Of a stretch of DNA of 64,000 nucleotides, positions 1 to 11,367 are shown piece by piece. A program made the position numbers and the translations under genes. The notes under the pieces were generated by a model, which made no database searches, had not been told where the DNA came from, and was given only the letters and a program-made list of their open reading frames with translations. The number at the start of each line of letters is the position of its first letter. Positions within the stretch are counted from its first letter, which is position 1. Origin of the DNA: Eleusine coracana subsp. coracana (Eukaryota > Streptophyta > Magnoliopsida > Poales > Poaceae); contig CM064431.1 of the NCBI GenBank assembly GCA_032690845.1, positions 27,286,300 through 27,350,299 of the forward strand, given 5' to 3'.

Positions 1-1560
1 CCTGACGTCAATCTGCCTTCCTCCGGTCAACGAGTCAAGTTGGTCACCCACCATCGGAGACGATACTAAGGGGATGGTGATGATGATGATGACTAGGGAG
101 AGCATCCTCAAGGCATTGGTCACCACTCTTCTGCTCCCACCGACCGACCTTCAAGCCAGTCAGAACTCCCGCATCATGTGACTGCTGATGTTGGAGCAAA
201 AGAGCAGACTACGGCGGTGGTGAAGCAACCTTCTTTGAAGAGGAAGCAATATGATTCACAGGCCACTTCTATAAAAAGGAAGGTCTATAGGATCAAGATT
301 AATCAAGCCTCTGAGTAAGTTTTCTCATCACCATTCTTGAATGATTTATCCAAGAGTCTATCTGACCTCCAAATTTTTGTCTGAAGTGGAGATGCCTGTC
401 AGTCGACCGGAACACCAAGCGGTCGAGGATAAAACCATACCAGTCGAGGAACCAGTGGGTCGACCAGAAGCAGAAGATCTGGAGATCCTTCATCTGCACC
501 GTGAAGCTTCCAAGGTACATCAATACCAAGACTTTTGTCCTTCTTAAGTTATATAAAGTGTTGAACCACTCTGCTTCTCTTTGACCAGCAAATGTATTCT
601 CTTCTTGAGAAAAAACAAGCGCGGATTGAATTCCTTGAGGCTGAAAGCTTTGGTAACGTAGTCTGAATCTCCAATGAAAGAATATTATTCCTGCTTACTG
701 ACACGGTGTCACTCTAACTACAGTCACCGGTCAGCAATACTCCAAAACCAAGGAACAAGTAAACAAACTGCTGACCGACTTCAGAGCGGTGAACGCCTTT
801 TTGGAGCAGAGCCGTCTCAACAACGTAGGTAAAAATCTAATAAGTCCTTCTAGCTTCATTATTTCCCATGCTAAAAACTTGATAAATGTCCTCAGCTAAT
901 GAGAAGAAAGCACTTGACTTGGAGAAGCTTACTTCATATCAGCAGAGGTACTTAGACACTCTGACTGCCGAGAAGAATGACCTCGCCACGTCACTTAAAG
1001 AACAGAGCGCCGAGAACGCTCAGTTGAAGAAGAACCTGGAGGAGATCGAGGAGAAGCTGAAACAAGCCAAAAGTTCTGAAAAAGCCTTTAAATGTAATCT
1101 TGCTAGTAAGCTCTTCTCCATTGTCTTTGCCATCTATCTTGTAATTTTCATCTTCCGATTTTGAAATTGGTCTAAAGTATTATCTTATAGTGCTCGGAAA
1201 GCTCTGGACTATATCCATGCGAAGCATGTTGAGCAGACCGGGCACTCCATCGACTACTTGCTGGAGCATGCATCAGAGACGGTTGCAAAACATACTAGGA
1301 GGGTAGCAACCGAGGCCGGGAGCCAAGTGTTTGTTGTTTGCCAATCTTGGTCTCCTGAACTGCCATTGGACAAGATCAAAGAGGGCTTCAACCCAAAACT
1401 GACAGTTGACCAATGCCAGTTGTTAATGGACTCGATGATAGAAACCTCTTAGGCCCTAGTTGAGAATGTTAACGTCAATCTAGCTATACCAACTCCTCCT
1501 GCCTCTCCAGAAATAGAAGATAATGCTTCCTCTCCTTCGGCAGAGCTGTAATTTATGTAA
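1..1560 (+). pseudogene. Intron-containing coiled-coil ORF, antisense extra ORF of a Tat-type Gypsy element
   Basis: Short plus-strand coding pieces are separated by plausible introns. GT donors lie near 318, 514, 652, 828 and 1108, and AG acceptors near 589, 721, 895 and 1189. The third to fifth pieces encode a highly charged coiled coil rich in Glu, Lys and Gln (best seen at 886-1100). The last piece (1190-1452) ends at a TAG at 1450-1452 and holds a hydrophobic C-terminal module. The frame lies antisense to, and beyond the integrase end of, the minus-strand Gypsy remnant. That is the place where Tat-lineage elements such as maize Grande carry an extra antisense ORF. This layout resembles the 'putative gypsy type transposon' proteins of grasses. 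The start lies outside the window or is not recognisable. Exon borders are inferred from splice consensus only. Function is unknown. Confidence 0.5.
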
Positions 1561-2174
1561 TAGGATACATTAGTAGTATTTGAGTAGGAAAACAATATGT
1601 TCCTTGTGGAAATAATAATTGTTCTTTTCTTTGCTTAATTACTAAACAAGTTTAGAAAATCGACTGAATAGCCATTAGAGCAATCTCCTGTCACTTATAG
1701 TAGACCAGTCGGCACCTAGCTGTGTTATCGCGCTTTAGCACTTGAACCTTTTTACTATAAGATCTTATAGATAAAACAAAAGATGCATCGGTCTACCCTA
1801 ACATTTAAAGTCGTCATTCATAACCGCGTCAATCAGAGTCGACCAGTCGACACATGACCTCAGGCTCTTTGGCTCTGAGTTTAGTGTAGTGGTAGTCTGT
1901 TGTGCAGTATAAATTGTATAACCGTCAAGTTGCAGCATTTAGACCAAAAATATAAGACCGTGTCAAAACCTGAGGAATCGGTCAGCAAAAATCCAAAACC
2001 AGAATTTATCAAGGTTAAGGAGTAGTGGGACATCATTACTAGCCCCCTGGCTCGATTGTTTAATGTATAAATTAAGAAATCGAGACAAATAAGAATGAAA
2101 ATCATCAAGACATCTTTCATCAAAAAGACTGAAGTTCCATTCAAAAGTAATACATATGTGAATACATAAAAAGG
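1561..2174. other. Spacer between antisense ORF and integrase end
   Basis: This is an AT-rich stretch between the stop of the antisense coiled-coil ORF and the convergent end of the minus-strand pol remnant. Short open frames here (for example 1881-2193) show no family features. I see no gene in it. It is probably the untranslated region of the Tat-type element. Confidence 0.4.
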
Positions 2175-3205
2175 CTAAGTGTAAAAACGACATAGCTGAT
2201 TAATGTTCCAGGAGTTCGGTATGTCGCCGCCATCTTCATACATCAGTCGGTAAGCCCCCGTCCGAGTGACTTCTTTGACCACATAAGGTCCCTCCAATTT
2301 AGGGGATAACTTGTGTTGATTCTTTGTCGATTGCACTCGGCGCAACACTAAGTCTCCAACATGGAACTGACGACTTCGAACGTTTTTGTCGTAATAACAT
2401 CGTAAGCTCTACTCGTATATTGCTGATCGAAACAGAGCACGATGACGCATTTCCTCTGCCGGAATCAACTCAATCTCTCGGTTATCTTCAAAAAGCTTCT
2501 CATCATAACCTTTAACTCATGCCGAAATGAGGTTCACCTTGGTTAGTAACATGGCTTCAGATCCATAGACCAATGAAGGTAGCTCTCAAACCCACTGACC
2601 GGCATAAGGTTTGAGTCCGTTCGACCTGCCCATTGCTTTGAGGATGAGCCACTGACACAAAGTGGATTTTTATTCCCATCTCATTGGCAAAGTCACGAAA
2701 TTCCTCAGACATAAACTGATTGCCATTATCGGTGATGATATCATGAGGAACTCCAAACCAAGTGAAGACCTCTCTGACACACTCGACTGCTTTCTTCAAA
2801 GTTATCTTGTCGACCGGATTTGCTTCGATTCACTTGGTGAACTTTTCAATAGCAACAAACAAATGAGTAAACCCGTCTGGCGCTTTCTTGAAAGGTCCAA
2901 CAATATCAAGCCCCCAGACAGCAAAAGACCAAGTCATAGGTATCATCTGGAGTTGTTACGAAGGTACGTGCGTTTGCTGAGCGACAAATTGACAGCCTTC
3001 ACACTTTCGAATGACCTGGTGTGCATCTTCAACGGCCGTGGAGTTGTTGCGAAGTTGCATGGTTGCCACATGCTCCTGCGTGGATTTCCTCCATAAGCTC
3101 TTTGCCTTGAAGAATTGAGATGCATCGCATCAAAATATTTGATCCTCCCTTTCGATAAAGGAGGTCATCCACCATCAAATATTCTCGACATTTTTCCTGC
3201 AACTT
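2175..3205 (-). pseudogene. Gypsy integrase remnant (Tat element)
   Basis: The best preserved part (2557-2799) matches the end of a retroviral-type integrase core, with the motif TDNGNQF followed by AHPQSNGQVER, which carry the second Asp and the catalytic Glu. The 3' part ends with the Asn-Ser-Trp-Asn element typical of plant Gypsy pol C-termini just before the stop at 2175. Several frameshifts and stops separate the zinc-binding part (around 2943-3200) from the core, so no enzyme can be made. Confidence 0.75.
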
Positions 3206-4054
3206 TTACTGTTCTTTGGAATCTGCAGGGAGCGTTGCCATAGTCAAGAATTGGACAATTGGATCACGCCAGCCGACCTCCATATCATGGTCCATTACCG
3301 GTTCGACAACATCGGTCGTCAGTACGCCTGAACAAGGAGAGATAGTAGGGTTATCAAGAGTGTGTACAAAGACACTAGGAGGGACAATCGATCGCGACGA
3401 TCCCATCTTCGCTAACACATCAGCAGCTTGATTATTGTCTCGAAGAACATGCATGAACTTGAGTCCATTAAACTTGTTCTCCAGCTTCCTTACTTCTTGG
3501 CAGTAGGCAGCCATGTTGTCATCTACACAGTTCCAATCCTTCGTGACCTGGTTAATGACCAGAGCCGAGTCATCAAAGATGTCAAGGCACTGAATGTCGA
3601 GCCATATGGCGATATGCAAACCATGAAGAAGAGCTTCATACTCCGCAACGTTATTAGATGCGTGAAACTTGATTTGAAGGACATATCAGAGTTTCCCTCC
3701 TTGGGGTGGAATAAGTACGATTCCTGCTCCTGCACCTGGCAGTTGGAGTGACCCATCAAAGTACATTTTCCAATACTCAATGTCTTGTGGTGCAGGCGGT
3801 ATCTGAATCTCTGTCCATTCAGAAACAAAGTCAGCCAACGCCTGTCCTTTGATCGCCGAGCGAGGTACGAATGTAATGGTATATTGACCAAGTTTGACCG
3901 CCCAATTAGCAATCTTGCCGACCGCCTTGTGGTTATGGAGAACATCTTCGAGCACAAAAGTAGTATGAACTTCAATCGGATGAGCTTGAAAATAATGCTT
4001 CAGCTTCCTCGAGGTGATCCAGAGCGCGTATAGCAGCTTCAAGATCTAGTGATA
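3206..4054 (-). pseudogene. Dual RNase H remnant (Tat element)
   Basis: The piece at 4042-3686 carries the end of the retroelement RNase H (motif GQALADF) and runs into a second, plant-type RNase H that begins with YWKMYFDGS. The second domain continues at 3619-3206 in another frame, with DSALVINQV and DNNQAADVLAKMGS. Two RNase H domains in a row are diagnostic of Tat-type plant elements. At least one frameshift separates the two halves, so the region is not translatable as one product. Confidence 0.75.
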
Positions 4055-5489
4055 TCAGATTTTGGAGGCATTAAGAACGTCACTAATGAAATAGACTGGG
4101 TGTTGTACTTTTTGTACATGACCCTCTTCCTCTCGGTCGACCGTTAGAACGGTACTCACAACTTGAGTTGTGGCCGAAACATAGAGCTGAAGCTTCTCTT
4201 GTGGCTCTGGAGGCACTAAGGCTAGAATGTTGCTGAGGTGAACCTTCAACTCATCCAGAGCCAACTGCGCCTCTTCTATCCAGATGAAGATATCTTGCTT
4301 CTTGAGCAGCTTGAAAAATGGTAGACCCCTGACCCCCAGTTGGGAGGTAAAGCGACTCAAATATGCCATGCATCCGGTCAGCTTCTGAACTTCCCTTTGA
4401 GAATTAGGTGGTCCTATATCGAGGATTGCCTTGATTTTATCCGGGTTATCCTCTATACCTTGCTTCGAAACGATATAACCGAGTAGCTTTCCCGAAGGGC
4501 ACCCAAAAACGCACTTCTTGGGATGTAATTTCATCGATTATCGGCTCAAGTTGTCAAACGTCTCTGCTAGGTCAGAGAGGAGTTCATCAAAGTTCTGAGT
4601 CTTGACCATGATGCCATTAACATATGCTTCTGCAATCCGACCAATCTGAGCTTTGAGGCAGCATTGAATACCACGTTGGTAAGTCGCGCCGGCATTCTTC
4701 AGACTGAATGACATGGTGATATAATAGTAGGTGCTGAAGGGAGTTATAAAGGAAGTCTTAATTTGATCTTCGACTTTTAGTGGGATCTGGTGATAGCCTG
4801 AATAGGCATCCAGAAAGCTTAAAAGCTCACACCCGGCTATTGAGTCTATGATCTAAACAATTCGTGGCAGAGCGAAAGGATCCTTAGGATATACCTTGTT
4901 CACGTCGGTATAATCCACGCACATACACCACTCTTTATTCTTCTTGGGTACAAGGACTGGATTAGCCAGCCAATCTGGATGGTACACTTCCTTTATAAAA
5001 TTAGCATCTAAAAGCCCAGCTATCTCCTTCTTCATGGTCCTTGCGATCTTGAGCGAATCTTCTAAGACGTTGCTTGACGGGTGTAGCCCCAGGAGACACC
5101 CTTAATTCGTGCTTAATCTTTTCCATAGGAACTCCCAGCATGTTAGAGGGTTTCCATGCAAAGATGTCCCTATTTTTTTGGAGAAAAAGAATGAGCATGA
5201 GTTCCTATTTATCCCTAAGATCTGCCCCTACATAAGTGACCTTAGTTGGATCTTTAGGTTCGAGCGGAATTTCCTTGGTCGGCACGTCGTCCGTCTGGAT
5301 CTTCTCCTTGTTGGGCTTCTTCATGGGGATCTCCAAAAACAACCTTCATCTCATTGCCGATTGCCTTCTGGATCTCCAGCCGATCGGACAACATCAACTA
5401 TCGGTCGGGTAACTCACAACTCTACACATCATAATCAAAAGAATTTCGAAGATCAGAATGGAGGGAGATGATTCCTTTGGGGCCTGACA
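4055..5489 (-). pseudogene. Gypsy reverse transcriptase remnant (Tat element)
   Basis: Pieces at 5198-5001, 5035-4853 and 4534-4055 match successive blocks of a plant Gypsy reverse transcriptase: the template-grip start (FAWKPSNMLGVP), the VLVPKK-WCMCVDYTDVNK block, and the connection region (KLHPKKCVFGC, LLGYIVSKQGIE). The catalytic YVDD box reads YVNG at 4613-4624, so both active-site aspartates are lost. Stops at about 4855 and 4535 and several shifts also break it. The stretch 5200-5489 is poorly preserved linker. Confidence 0.75.
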
Positions 5490-6264
5490 TCTTCAAGGTA
5501 AGGTACGAATAGTGCGGGAGTGCCATGAATTTCGCCGTCATCAGTATGCCAATGATAGCATGGTATGCAGACTCGAAGTCGGCTACTTGGAAGATAAGGC
5601 GCTTGGTCCTGAAGTTATCTTGGGTACCAAACGTAACAGGCAGAGTGATCTGCCCTATCGCACTGAGGTATTGCCCGGCACAATCCCATGGAAGGGAGAG
5701 GTACTAGGTTTAAGGTCGTCGACCGTCAAACCTAGCTCTCTGAGGGTCTTGGTGAAGATCAAGTCAAGGCTGCTTCCTCCATCAATGAGTACTTTGTCGA
5801 ACTTGACCTCCTTCATAGTTGCCATGAGTACGAGTGGGTAGCAACCTTGCTTGGGCAGGTGCATAGGGTGATCCGACCGGTCAAAGATGATCGGGACTTC
5901 GGACCACCTCCTGTACTCAGGAGCAGCTAGTTCCACGGAGTTGATCTCTCGTAGTTCCAGCTTATGCTTGTGCATGGACATGTAGGCATCGGGCCCTTCG
6001 AAGATGAAGCTGACTTCCTTCTGGGGCTCTAGAAACTCTCCTTCATCGTCCTTGTCATCACTGTCAACAGCTTTGTCCTTGCCGTTGCGCCTTGGAGGGT
6101 CTTTGGCCACCTTTAGCGTGGCTGTCATGAAGCCCTTCAAACAGTAACAGTCGTTCGCTTTGTGGTTTCCCTTTGGGTGCCATAGGCACGGGTCACTCAG
6201 CAAGTCATCCATGGTCTGCTGGTTCATCCATGGATTCTTCCTGGATCGGTCTACAGCAACAACC
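5490..6264 (-). pseudogene. Gag C-terminus and aspartic protease remnant (Tat element)
   Basis: An open stretch on the minus strand (6264 down to 5655) includes a gag tail with a Cys/His-rich patch around WHPKGNHKANDCYCLKGF and then a retropepsin with the active-site motif LIDGGSS, the DGG form usual for Tat elements. The N-terminal side is cut by the Tekay-type insertion. Its continuation lies at 15609-17204. Confidence 0.75.
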
Positions 6265-6269
6265 ATGTT
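6265..6269. repeat. Target site duplication ATGTT, left copy
   Basis: ATGTT directly precedes the TGTGACATCC start of the inserted element and recurs at 15604-15608 directly after its TTGCAACA end. The perfect 5-bp duplication fixes both element borders. Confidence 0.9.
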
Positions 6270-8416
6270 TGTGACATCCCAAGCCACAAAAATGTTGGTT
6301 AAGATAACACCATGTCAATTTGCTGACTAATTCAAAATTTCAAATAAATATAGTGTCAAAGAAAAAGGGGAATTCACTTAAATAGAAATTCCACTAATTG
6401 GCCAAATAGTAGCTTTTCAAAAACTTTGCAAAACTCAATGGAAGTGTGCCCATATTTTTGCATATTCCAGTGGGGCATGGCAAGAAAGAATTTTAGGGAA
6501 TTTACTGGAATTTTTGGTAAGGGTTTAACCCCCCTAAAAATTCCCTAAGTGCAGAGAACAGCACCTCTGTTCCAAGAATTTTAGTTAAATCTCCAGAGGG
6601 AATCTCGACGTGGCCACAAAAGCAAAGTTGGCGAGTAGGATTTGCTGAACCTGCACAAATATTTGCTAAGGATTTGAAGCTTCATGGGTGGAGAAATCAG
6701 CAAAAGTACAGCACTGTTCCAGTCAAGGGGGGGGGGGGTCAACCATTTCTTCTCTGGTCCACTCACCGATCGACACCGCCGTCCTCTTCCGCCGGCCACC
6801 GCGCGCCTTCCCTCTCTCTTGCCCATCCCAGTCACTGCTCCGCCTGCCGTCGCTGTGCCACCGGCCGCATTGAAGCTCCGCCGACGAACCAACCTTCGGC
6901 GGCCAGCTCACCTCCTCGCTCCTTCTGCCCTCGCACCGCCGCGCGGTACTTAAGACCGCTGCCGTCGAAGAGCCCCCACTCTCCTCCTCTCCTCTCTGCT
7001 CTCGCACGCACGCCACGCGATCCCCACGCCTCCGGCGAGACCAGACGCCCCTGCCCTCGCCCCCTTCTTCCTCTTCCGCCAGGATCGGGCGTCGTCCCTG
7101 CTTTTCTCCGCCATGGTCGCCGTCGCGTCGGGCTCCGCCTAGGTAGCTCCCCGTTCCCTCCTTTTTCCTCAAATTGTTGCGCAAGGGTCTTCCCGAGCAG
7201 GCCCTGACCCGTTTCCCCGTTGCCGCAGAGCCCTCGCCGGAATCGACAAGGAAAGGAGCCGCCGCCGTCGAATTTCTCGCCACCCCGCCGACGAGACCCC
7301 CTTCCGGCCCTCCCCGTCGCCTAGCTCCTCCACGCCGTCAATCTCCGCACCGAGGTGATGCTCTCCCTCCATTCCCCGACCCTTCGCGCTCGCCGTGCTC
7401 GCCGCGCAACGCCGCCGTATCCCGCCTCTGCTCCGCCGCTCGTCGCCGGCCGTCTCCGGCGCTTCCCGCGGGGTACCCACCGGACCCACGAGGTCGCCGT
7501 GAGGTGCTGAGCACGAGGGCACACGATGTTGGCCGAGCCGCGCTGCCGATTTGGCCGCTGGCCGAGCTCGCCGGCGCCGGCCACCGCGCGCGCGCGCCCG
7601 CGAGGATTTGAAATCGCTGGATGGCAGTTCTGTAATTTACCCCCAACTTTGCTCAAAAACTTCAAATATTCATAACTCGAAAAATAAAAGTCCAATGAGC
7701 ATGAAACCAATTTTGTTGGATTCCTAAAATCTTCCCCTACCAGAAAAACAAGATGAGAGCCAGGGTTATGCAGTAGGTTGGTAAAATTAAATCACCAAAG
7801 TTAGAACCCTGCTAAGAGTATTAGATTCATAATTCAAAATCTATAACTGATAAAATCATGGGATTTGGTCAGTAAGCACTTCATGTCATTCCTAAACTTT
7901 CTGCTAAAACACATTTCCATCTTTTATGCAAATTTTAGTGTTAGTGCATAATCCCCATTTATAGTAAATGAATTTCTATAAATGCTTGGGTAGGATTTTA
8001 ATTCTGAAATTTTGCATTCCCACTCTTTGGGCATTTCTACATAAGTATAAAATCTCCATGAAAAATTTTGGGCACCATCAGTATGCTTTTGGCTATTAAA
8101 GTTACTCATTTATAATTAGCTTAAGAAATTCAATATAATTGTTGCCTAATATATGCATATGGTTATTATTAGTGGTAAATCCATCCTTGGGACAGCCCAT
8201 GCAACATGTTAATCTTGACTTACAGTAAAGTTATGATTTCTTTTGCATACTAATGATTCACAATTAGTTTATATATCTAGGTTAGTTAGGTCTATAATTA
8301 AAAGTGAGCATGTCAAATTCTAGGAGGTTGCAATTTACCTTGCAAGATAAAATTTCTATGTTCTCTTGCATGGGCATTATAATTGGTGAATGCACCCTGG
8401 GTAAGGGTGTAGTTAG

Positions 8417-8620
8417 GAAAAGTGCCACTTAAGTTAGCAGGCAACGTGTACCCCGCTTGATTAATTATCTTAGATGGTCAGGGTATTGACATAATTCTTG
8501 GTATAAGGTGGATGACTAAGCATAGAGCCGTCTTACACATTGAATCCCGGGAAGTCCACTTGAACTCACCTCTCTATGGTCCGTCTATTCTCCGATTGCC
8601 GAGTCCCAGATTATCCATTC
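8417..8620 (+). pseudogene. Protease-coding fragment inside the LTR
   Basis: Translation of this LTR segment gives a Gypsy protease C-terminal half, with VPLKLAGNVYP, LDGQGIDIILGIRWMTKH and a run ending near SPLYGPSILRLP. The same sequence sits in frame behind gag at 13802 to about 14005. Sequence left of 8417 is unrelated to that behind gag. Coding sequence of an internal gene is not expected in an LTR, so this is a captured or converted piece. It contains the same TGA as the internal copy. Confidence 0.75.
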
Positions 8621-9290
8621 CTCAAGTGTGGTACAAGCATGTCATCTCATGCATGAGCATCATTCCATCAAATCCTATTTATTGAGGAAGTGTCATACAT
8701 CATCGTCCAACTCCTGACCGTGCATTGCACTGCATTGACTAGGGAGCGAGACTGGGAGCAAGGACGTGGCAAACAACCCTGAGGAGCCCGAAGTTGAGCT
8801 AAACTCCGCCGAGAACTTTAACTACGATCACTGCATTTAACTACTGATTTACGAGTCCTTTTTATGTAGTCACAATAGAGGAATATTGTATTGTGCATTA
8901 GGTATAGGGCTTGGATGGAAACCCACTTGCATAAACAAACTATGACCTATACTTAGTTTACGTTAATAAACCTTTCGTTAGCAACTGCTAGGCTTAAATT
9001 AGTGGAGTCAACGGTAGGCTATGGGATCACTTGATTCAATCATGATTCACGTGAAGAATGAAATTGGTTAAAATTTGAGAACCTATCGTTGCAACTCCGC
9101 GGACAAGTATTGAACAGTACCAAGTGCATACCTCTATATGGGAATTGGTAAACCTAGTAACTTGGGTGCCGTATTGTTGGACGGTATTACTCATCGATCC
9201 AGAGGTGATGTGAATGGCACGGTGGATGCACGGGTCGAGGACCGCTGGAGAGTGCACGGGTTAAGCCTCGGATACGAAGTACTGTATCGC

Positions 9291-9318
9291 GGGGGGGGGG
9301 GGGGGGGGGGGGGGGGGG
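9291..9318 (+). repeat. G28 homopolymer tract in left LTR
   Basis: An uninterrupted run of 28 G. The matching site in the right LTR copy has 25 G (14676-14700). This is the only length difference seen between the two 1.8-kb copies. Confidence 0.95.
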
Positions 9319-10223
9319 AGGACGTGTACTCGGGATCGATGGCCCCGGATCGACTTTATCGCAACCTCGTGAACGGTGGCCATACGTGCTCTTAAATGAT
9401 GCGTATGTCGTGCATTTGGGTTATTCTCCTGCAGGATGTAATTCAATTCGAATTGCCGTCCCTCGCGGTTATGAGTACCTCTTGTTTCGAGCAGTGGCAA
9501 TGATACTTTAATTAGAGAAGTTGTTTATGATACTGAAATTTGTTTACTCTATGGATACGAATTTCTATATTGTATTGCTCGTTATAATTGTACAAGTCTT
9601 AGCAGCTAGCTAGGTTCAACTAAAATCCCTCTTCTGCAACAAGCAAGTAAAAATCTTGGTTCCGGAATAAGCATCGCAGCATAGAAGTGATAGGTGCTTT
9701 TATGCAAATATCAAATAAACCTGGTCGGCCCCCTGCATACTAGGAGTCGGTTTTAGTAAACCCTTTGGACGGGTAAGTCTTGCGGAGTATACTAGATACT
9801 CAGGCTTTGCGATTATGTGGTTTTCAGGTTTGCCTCAAGCGACTTATTGCGATTGCTGTAACAAAGTGGTGTGGGAAGGTGAGGAGCCCCAGAACTGGAC
9901 CATTGAATGGGTCCCCGGCTCCCCCAATCAAGAAGAGTGAGCCACTGCCCTAGGGCCGGCATGGCTTACTTAGGTTCTGCGGAGTGTTTGTCGTATCTTC
10001 CGCCTCCGCATATTTATGTAATATGAACCAAGAGCATATGTGTGATAATGTAACTAAATTTGCTTCCGCTATGACTCTTGAACTATAATATTGTACACTT
10101 AATGATGTATCTCTGCAAATGATGAATGTCCTGTGTGAACGCTATGTATGGTTACTTCATTAACCATCTCCCGAGGCGATCCTGTACGGCACACTCTATA
10201 CTTCGGTATAGGGTTGCGACAGC

Positions 10224-10235
10224 TGGTATCAGAGC
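10224..10235 (+). promoter_or_regulatory. Primer-binding site (tRNA-iMet type)
   Basis: TGGTATCAGAGC lies two bases after the end of the left LTR. It is the usual initiator-Met tRNA complement used to prime minus-strand DNA synthesis in plant LTR elements. Confidence 0.9.
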
Positions 10236-11367
10236 CGACTCGGGATAACCGTCACACCGATGAACATTTTAAAGGACTTAAACAACCCGTTTTACGCCGT
10301 ACGGTGAGGTACGAACTAGTAGTGCCCATATAAGGTTTTTATTAGTAGATGGCAAAGCTAACCCTGGGTTATGTTTGTTAAGTTATTCGCCTCTACGGAT
10401 TCTTCCCCGAAGGTATGTGTCTGTGCGCGGATCGGTTGCGCAATAAACACCGAACGCCTTCCGGGTGGGCAAAGACCTGGACTTTCTTTGATGCGCGGAC
10501 CGATTGCGCTTAAATATCGGCTGCCTTCCGGGTGGGCAAATACCTGGACATAACTGTCATTGTTGTTTTGGCTTGTTTCTTTTGGATTTGATGTATTGTT
10601 TCTGAAATGGATCTATTGCAGGTATACTAACCACGGGTAGTTCGCTTAGAAACGTGCGAGAAGTGTGCGTGCCATCGGATGGACCGATCTATATATTCGA
10701 TCAAAGTTTTCCTTGGTGAGGACGTAGGAAATCGGCATATTGAGCATTTGGCATTCATGCATACCACATGCATTTCTCTTTCCCAAATCATGTAAAAGGT
10801 CACAAATATCACAAACATATGAAGTAATCGGACTCCGGGTAAATTAGAATCCCTAAGGCACTCAAAACGAAAGTTTGAACTTAACTAGGAAGAAATCCAA
10901 ACCCTGCCAGAAAAGTCAGCTCCACTAAAATGAACGTAACTTCCTCAATTTTAATCCGACGAAGGCGAATGAGTACTCGTTGTGAAGCTAATGTTTTTCC
11001 CTATAAGTTTGATATAGTGGGTTTGTCTCAGAAAAATCTGTAAATGGGTCGAATTTTGCAAAAACAGCGAGCTTTTCTGGAAGTGCAGCAGTCGTCTCAT
11101 TGCTGTCCTCTGTTTTGGATGATTATAACTCTCAGAGATCTTATCGGTTAAAAATGGGGGGGGGGGGCATGCGTTGGAAAGATAATGAACTCCTCTACAG
11201 TTATCATAAAAGGGTCCCAAGGTTAAATTATCCGGAAACAACGTAGTTTCGCTCATCCCTACAAGTTACCCTGCCACTCGTAGAACTGCATCGTTCTCTG
11301 TCCAACGGGTGGGGCACCTTACGTCTTTTTCCCTTATCCGTCAATCCTTATGCTACTTTAGGCATGT
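10236..11367 (+). other. Leader of the Tekay-type element
   Basis: The sequence between the primer-binding site and the first coiled-coil ORF has no conserved coding capacity. It has two near repeats of the form GCGCGGAYCGRTTGCGC followed by CTTCCGGGTGGGCAAA (10430-10475 and 10493-10545) and a G12 run at 11156-11167. Confidence 0.5.

Larger units (their letters stand above)
6270..10221 (+). repeat. Left (5') LTR of the Tekay-type element
   Basis: The LTR spans TGTGACATCC to GTTGCGACA and is followed two bases later by a tRNA-Met-type primer-binding site. Its 3' part (8417-10221) is repeated at 13802-15603. A GC-rich block (6725-7610) carries several chance open frames rich in Pro, Arg and Ala, and I see no conserved product there. 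The block 7620-8416 is AT-rich and without features. Positions 8417 to about 8620 are protease-coding sequence (separate entry), and a G28 tract lies at 9291-9318. Confidence 0.85.

Noticed and set aside
6674..7611. Several long GC-rich ORFs on both strands (up to 186 codons)
   Set aside because: They lie inside the LTR of the Tekay-type element, have proline/arginine-rich composition of chance GC frames, overlap each other on both strands and show no domain.
9138..9395. ORF with poly-glycine, repeated at 14523-14777
   Set aside because: The poly-Gly/poly-Pro comes from the G-run. The ORFs are duplicates because they lie in the two LTR copies, and both are non-coding repeat sequence.
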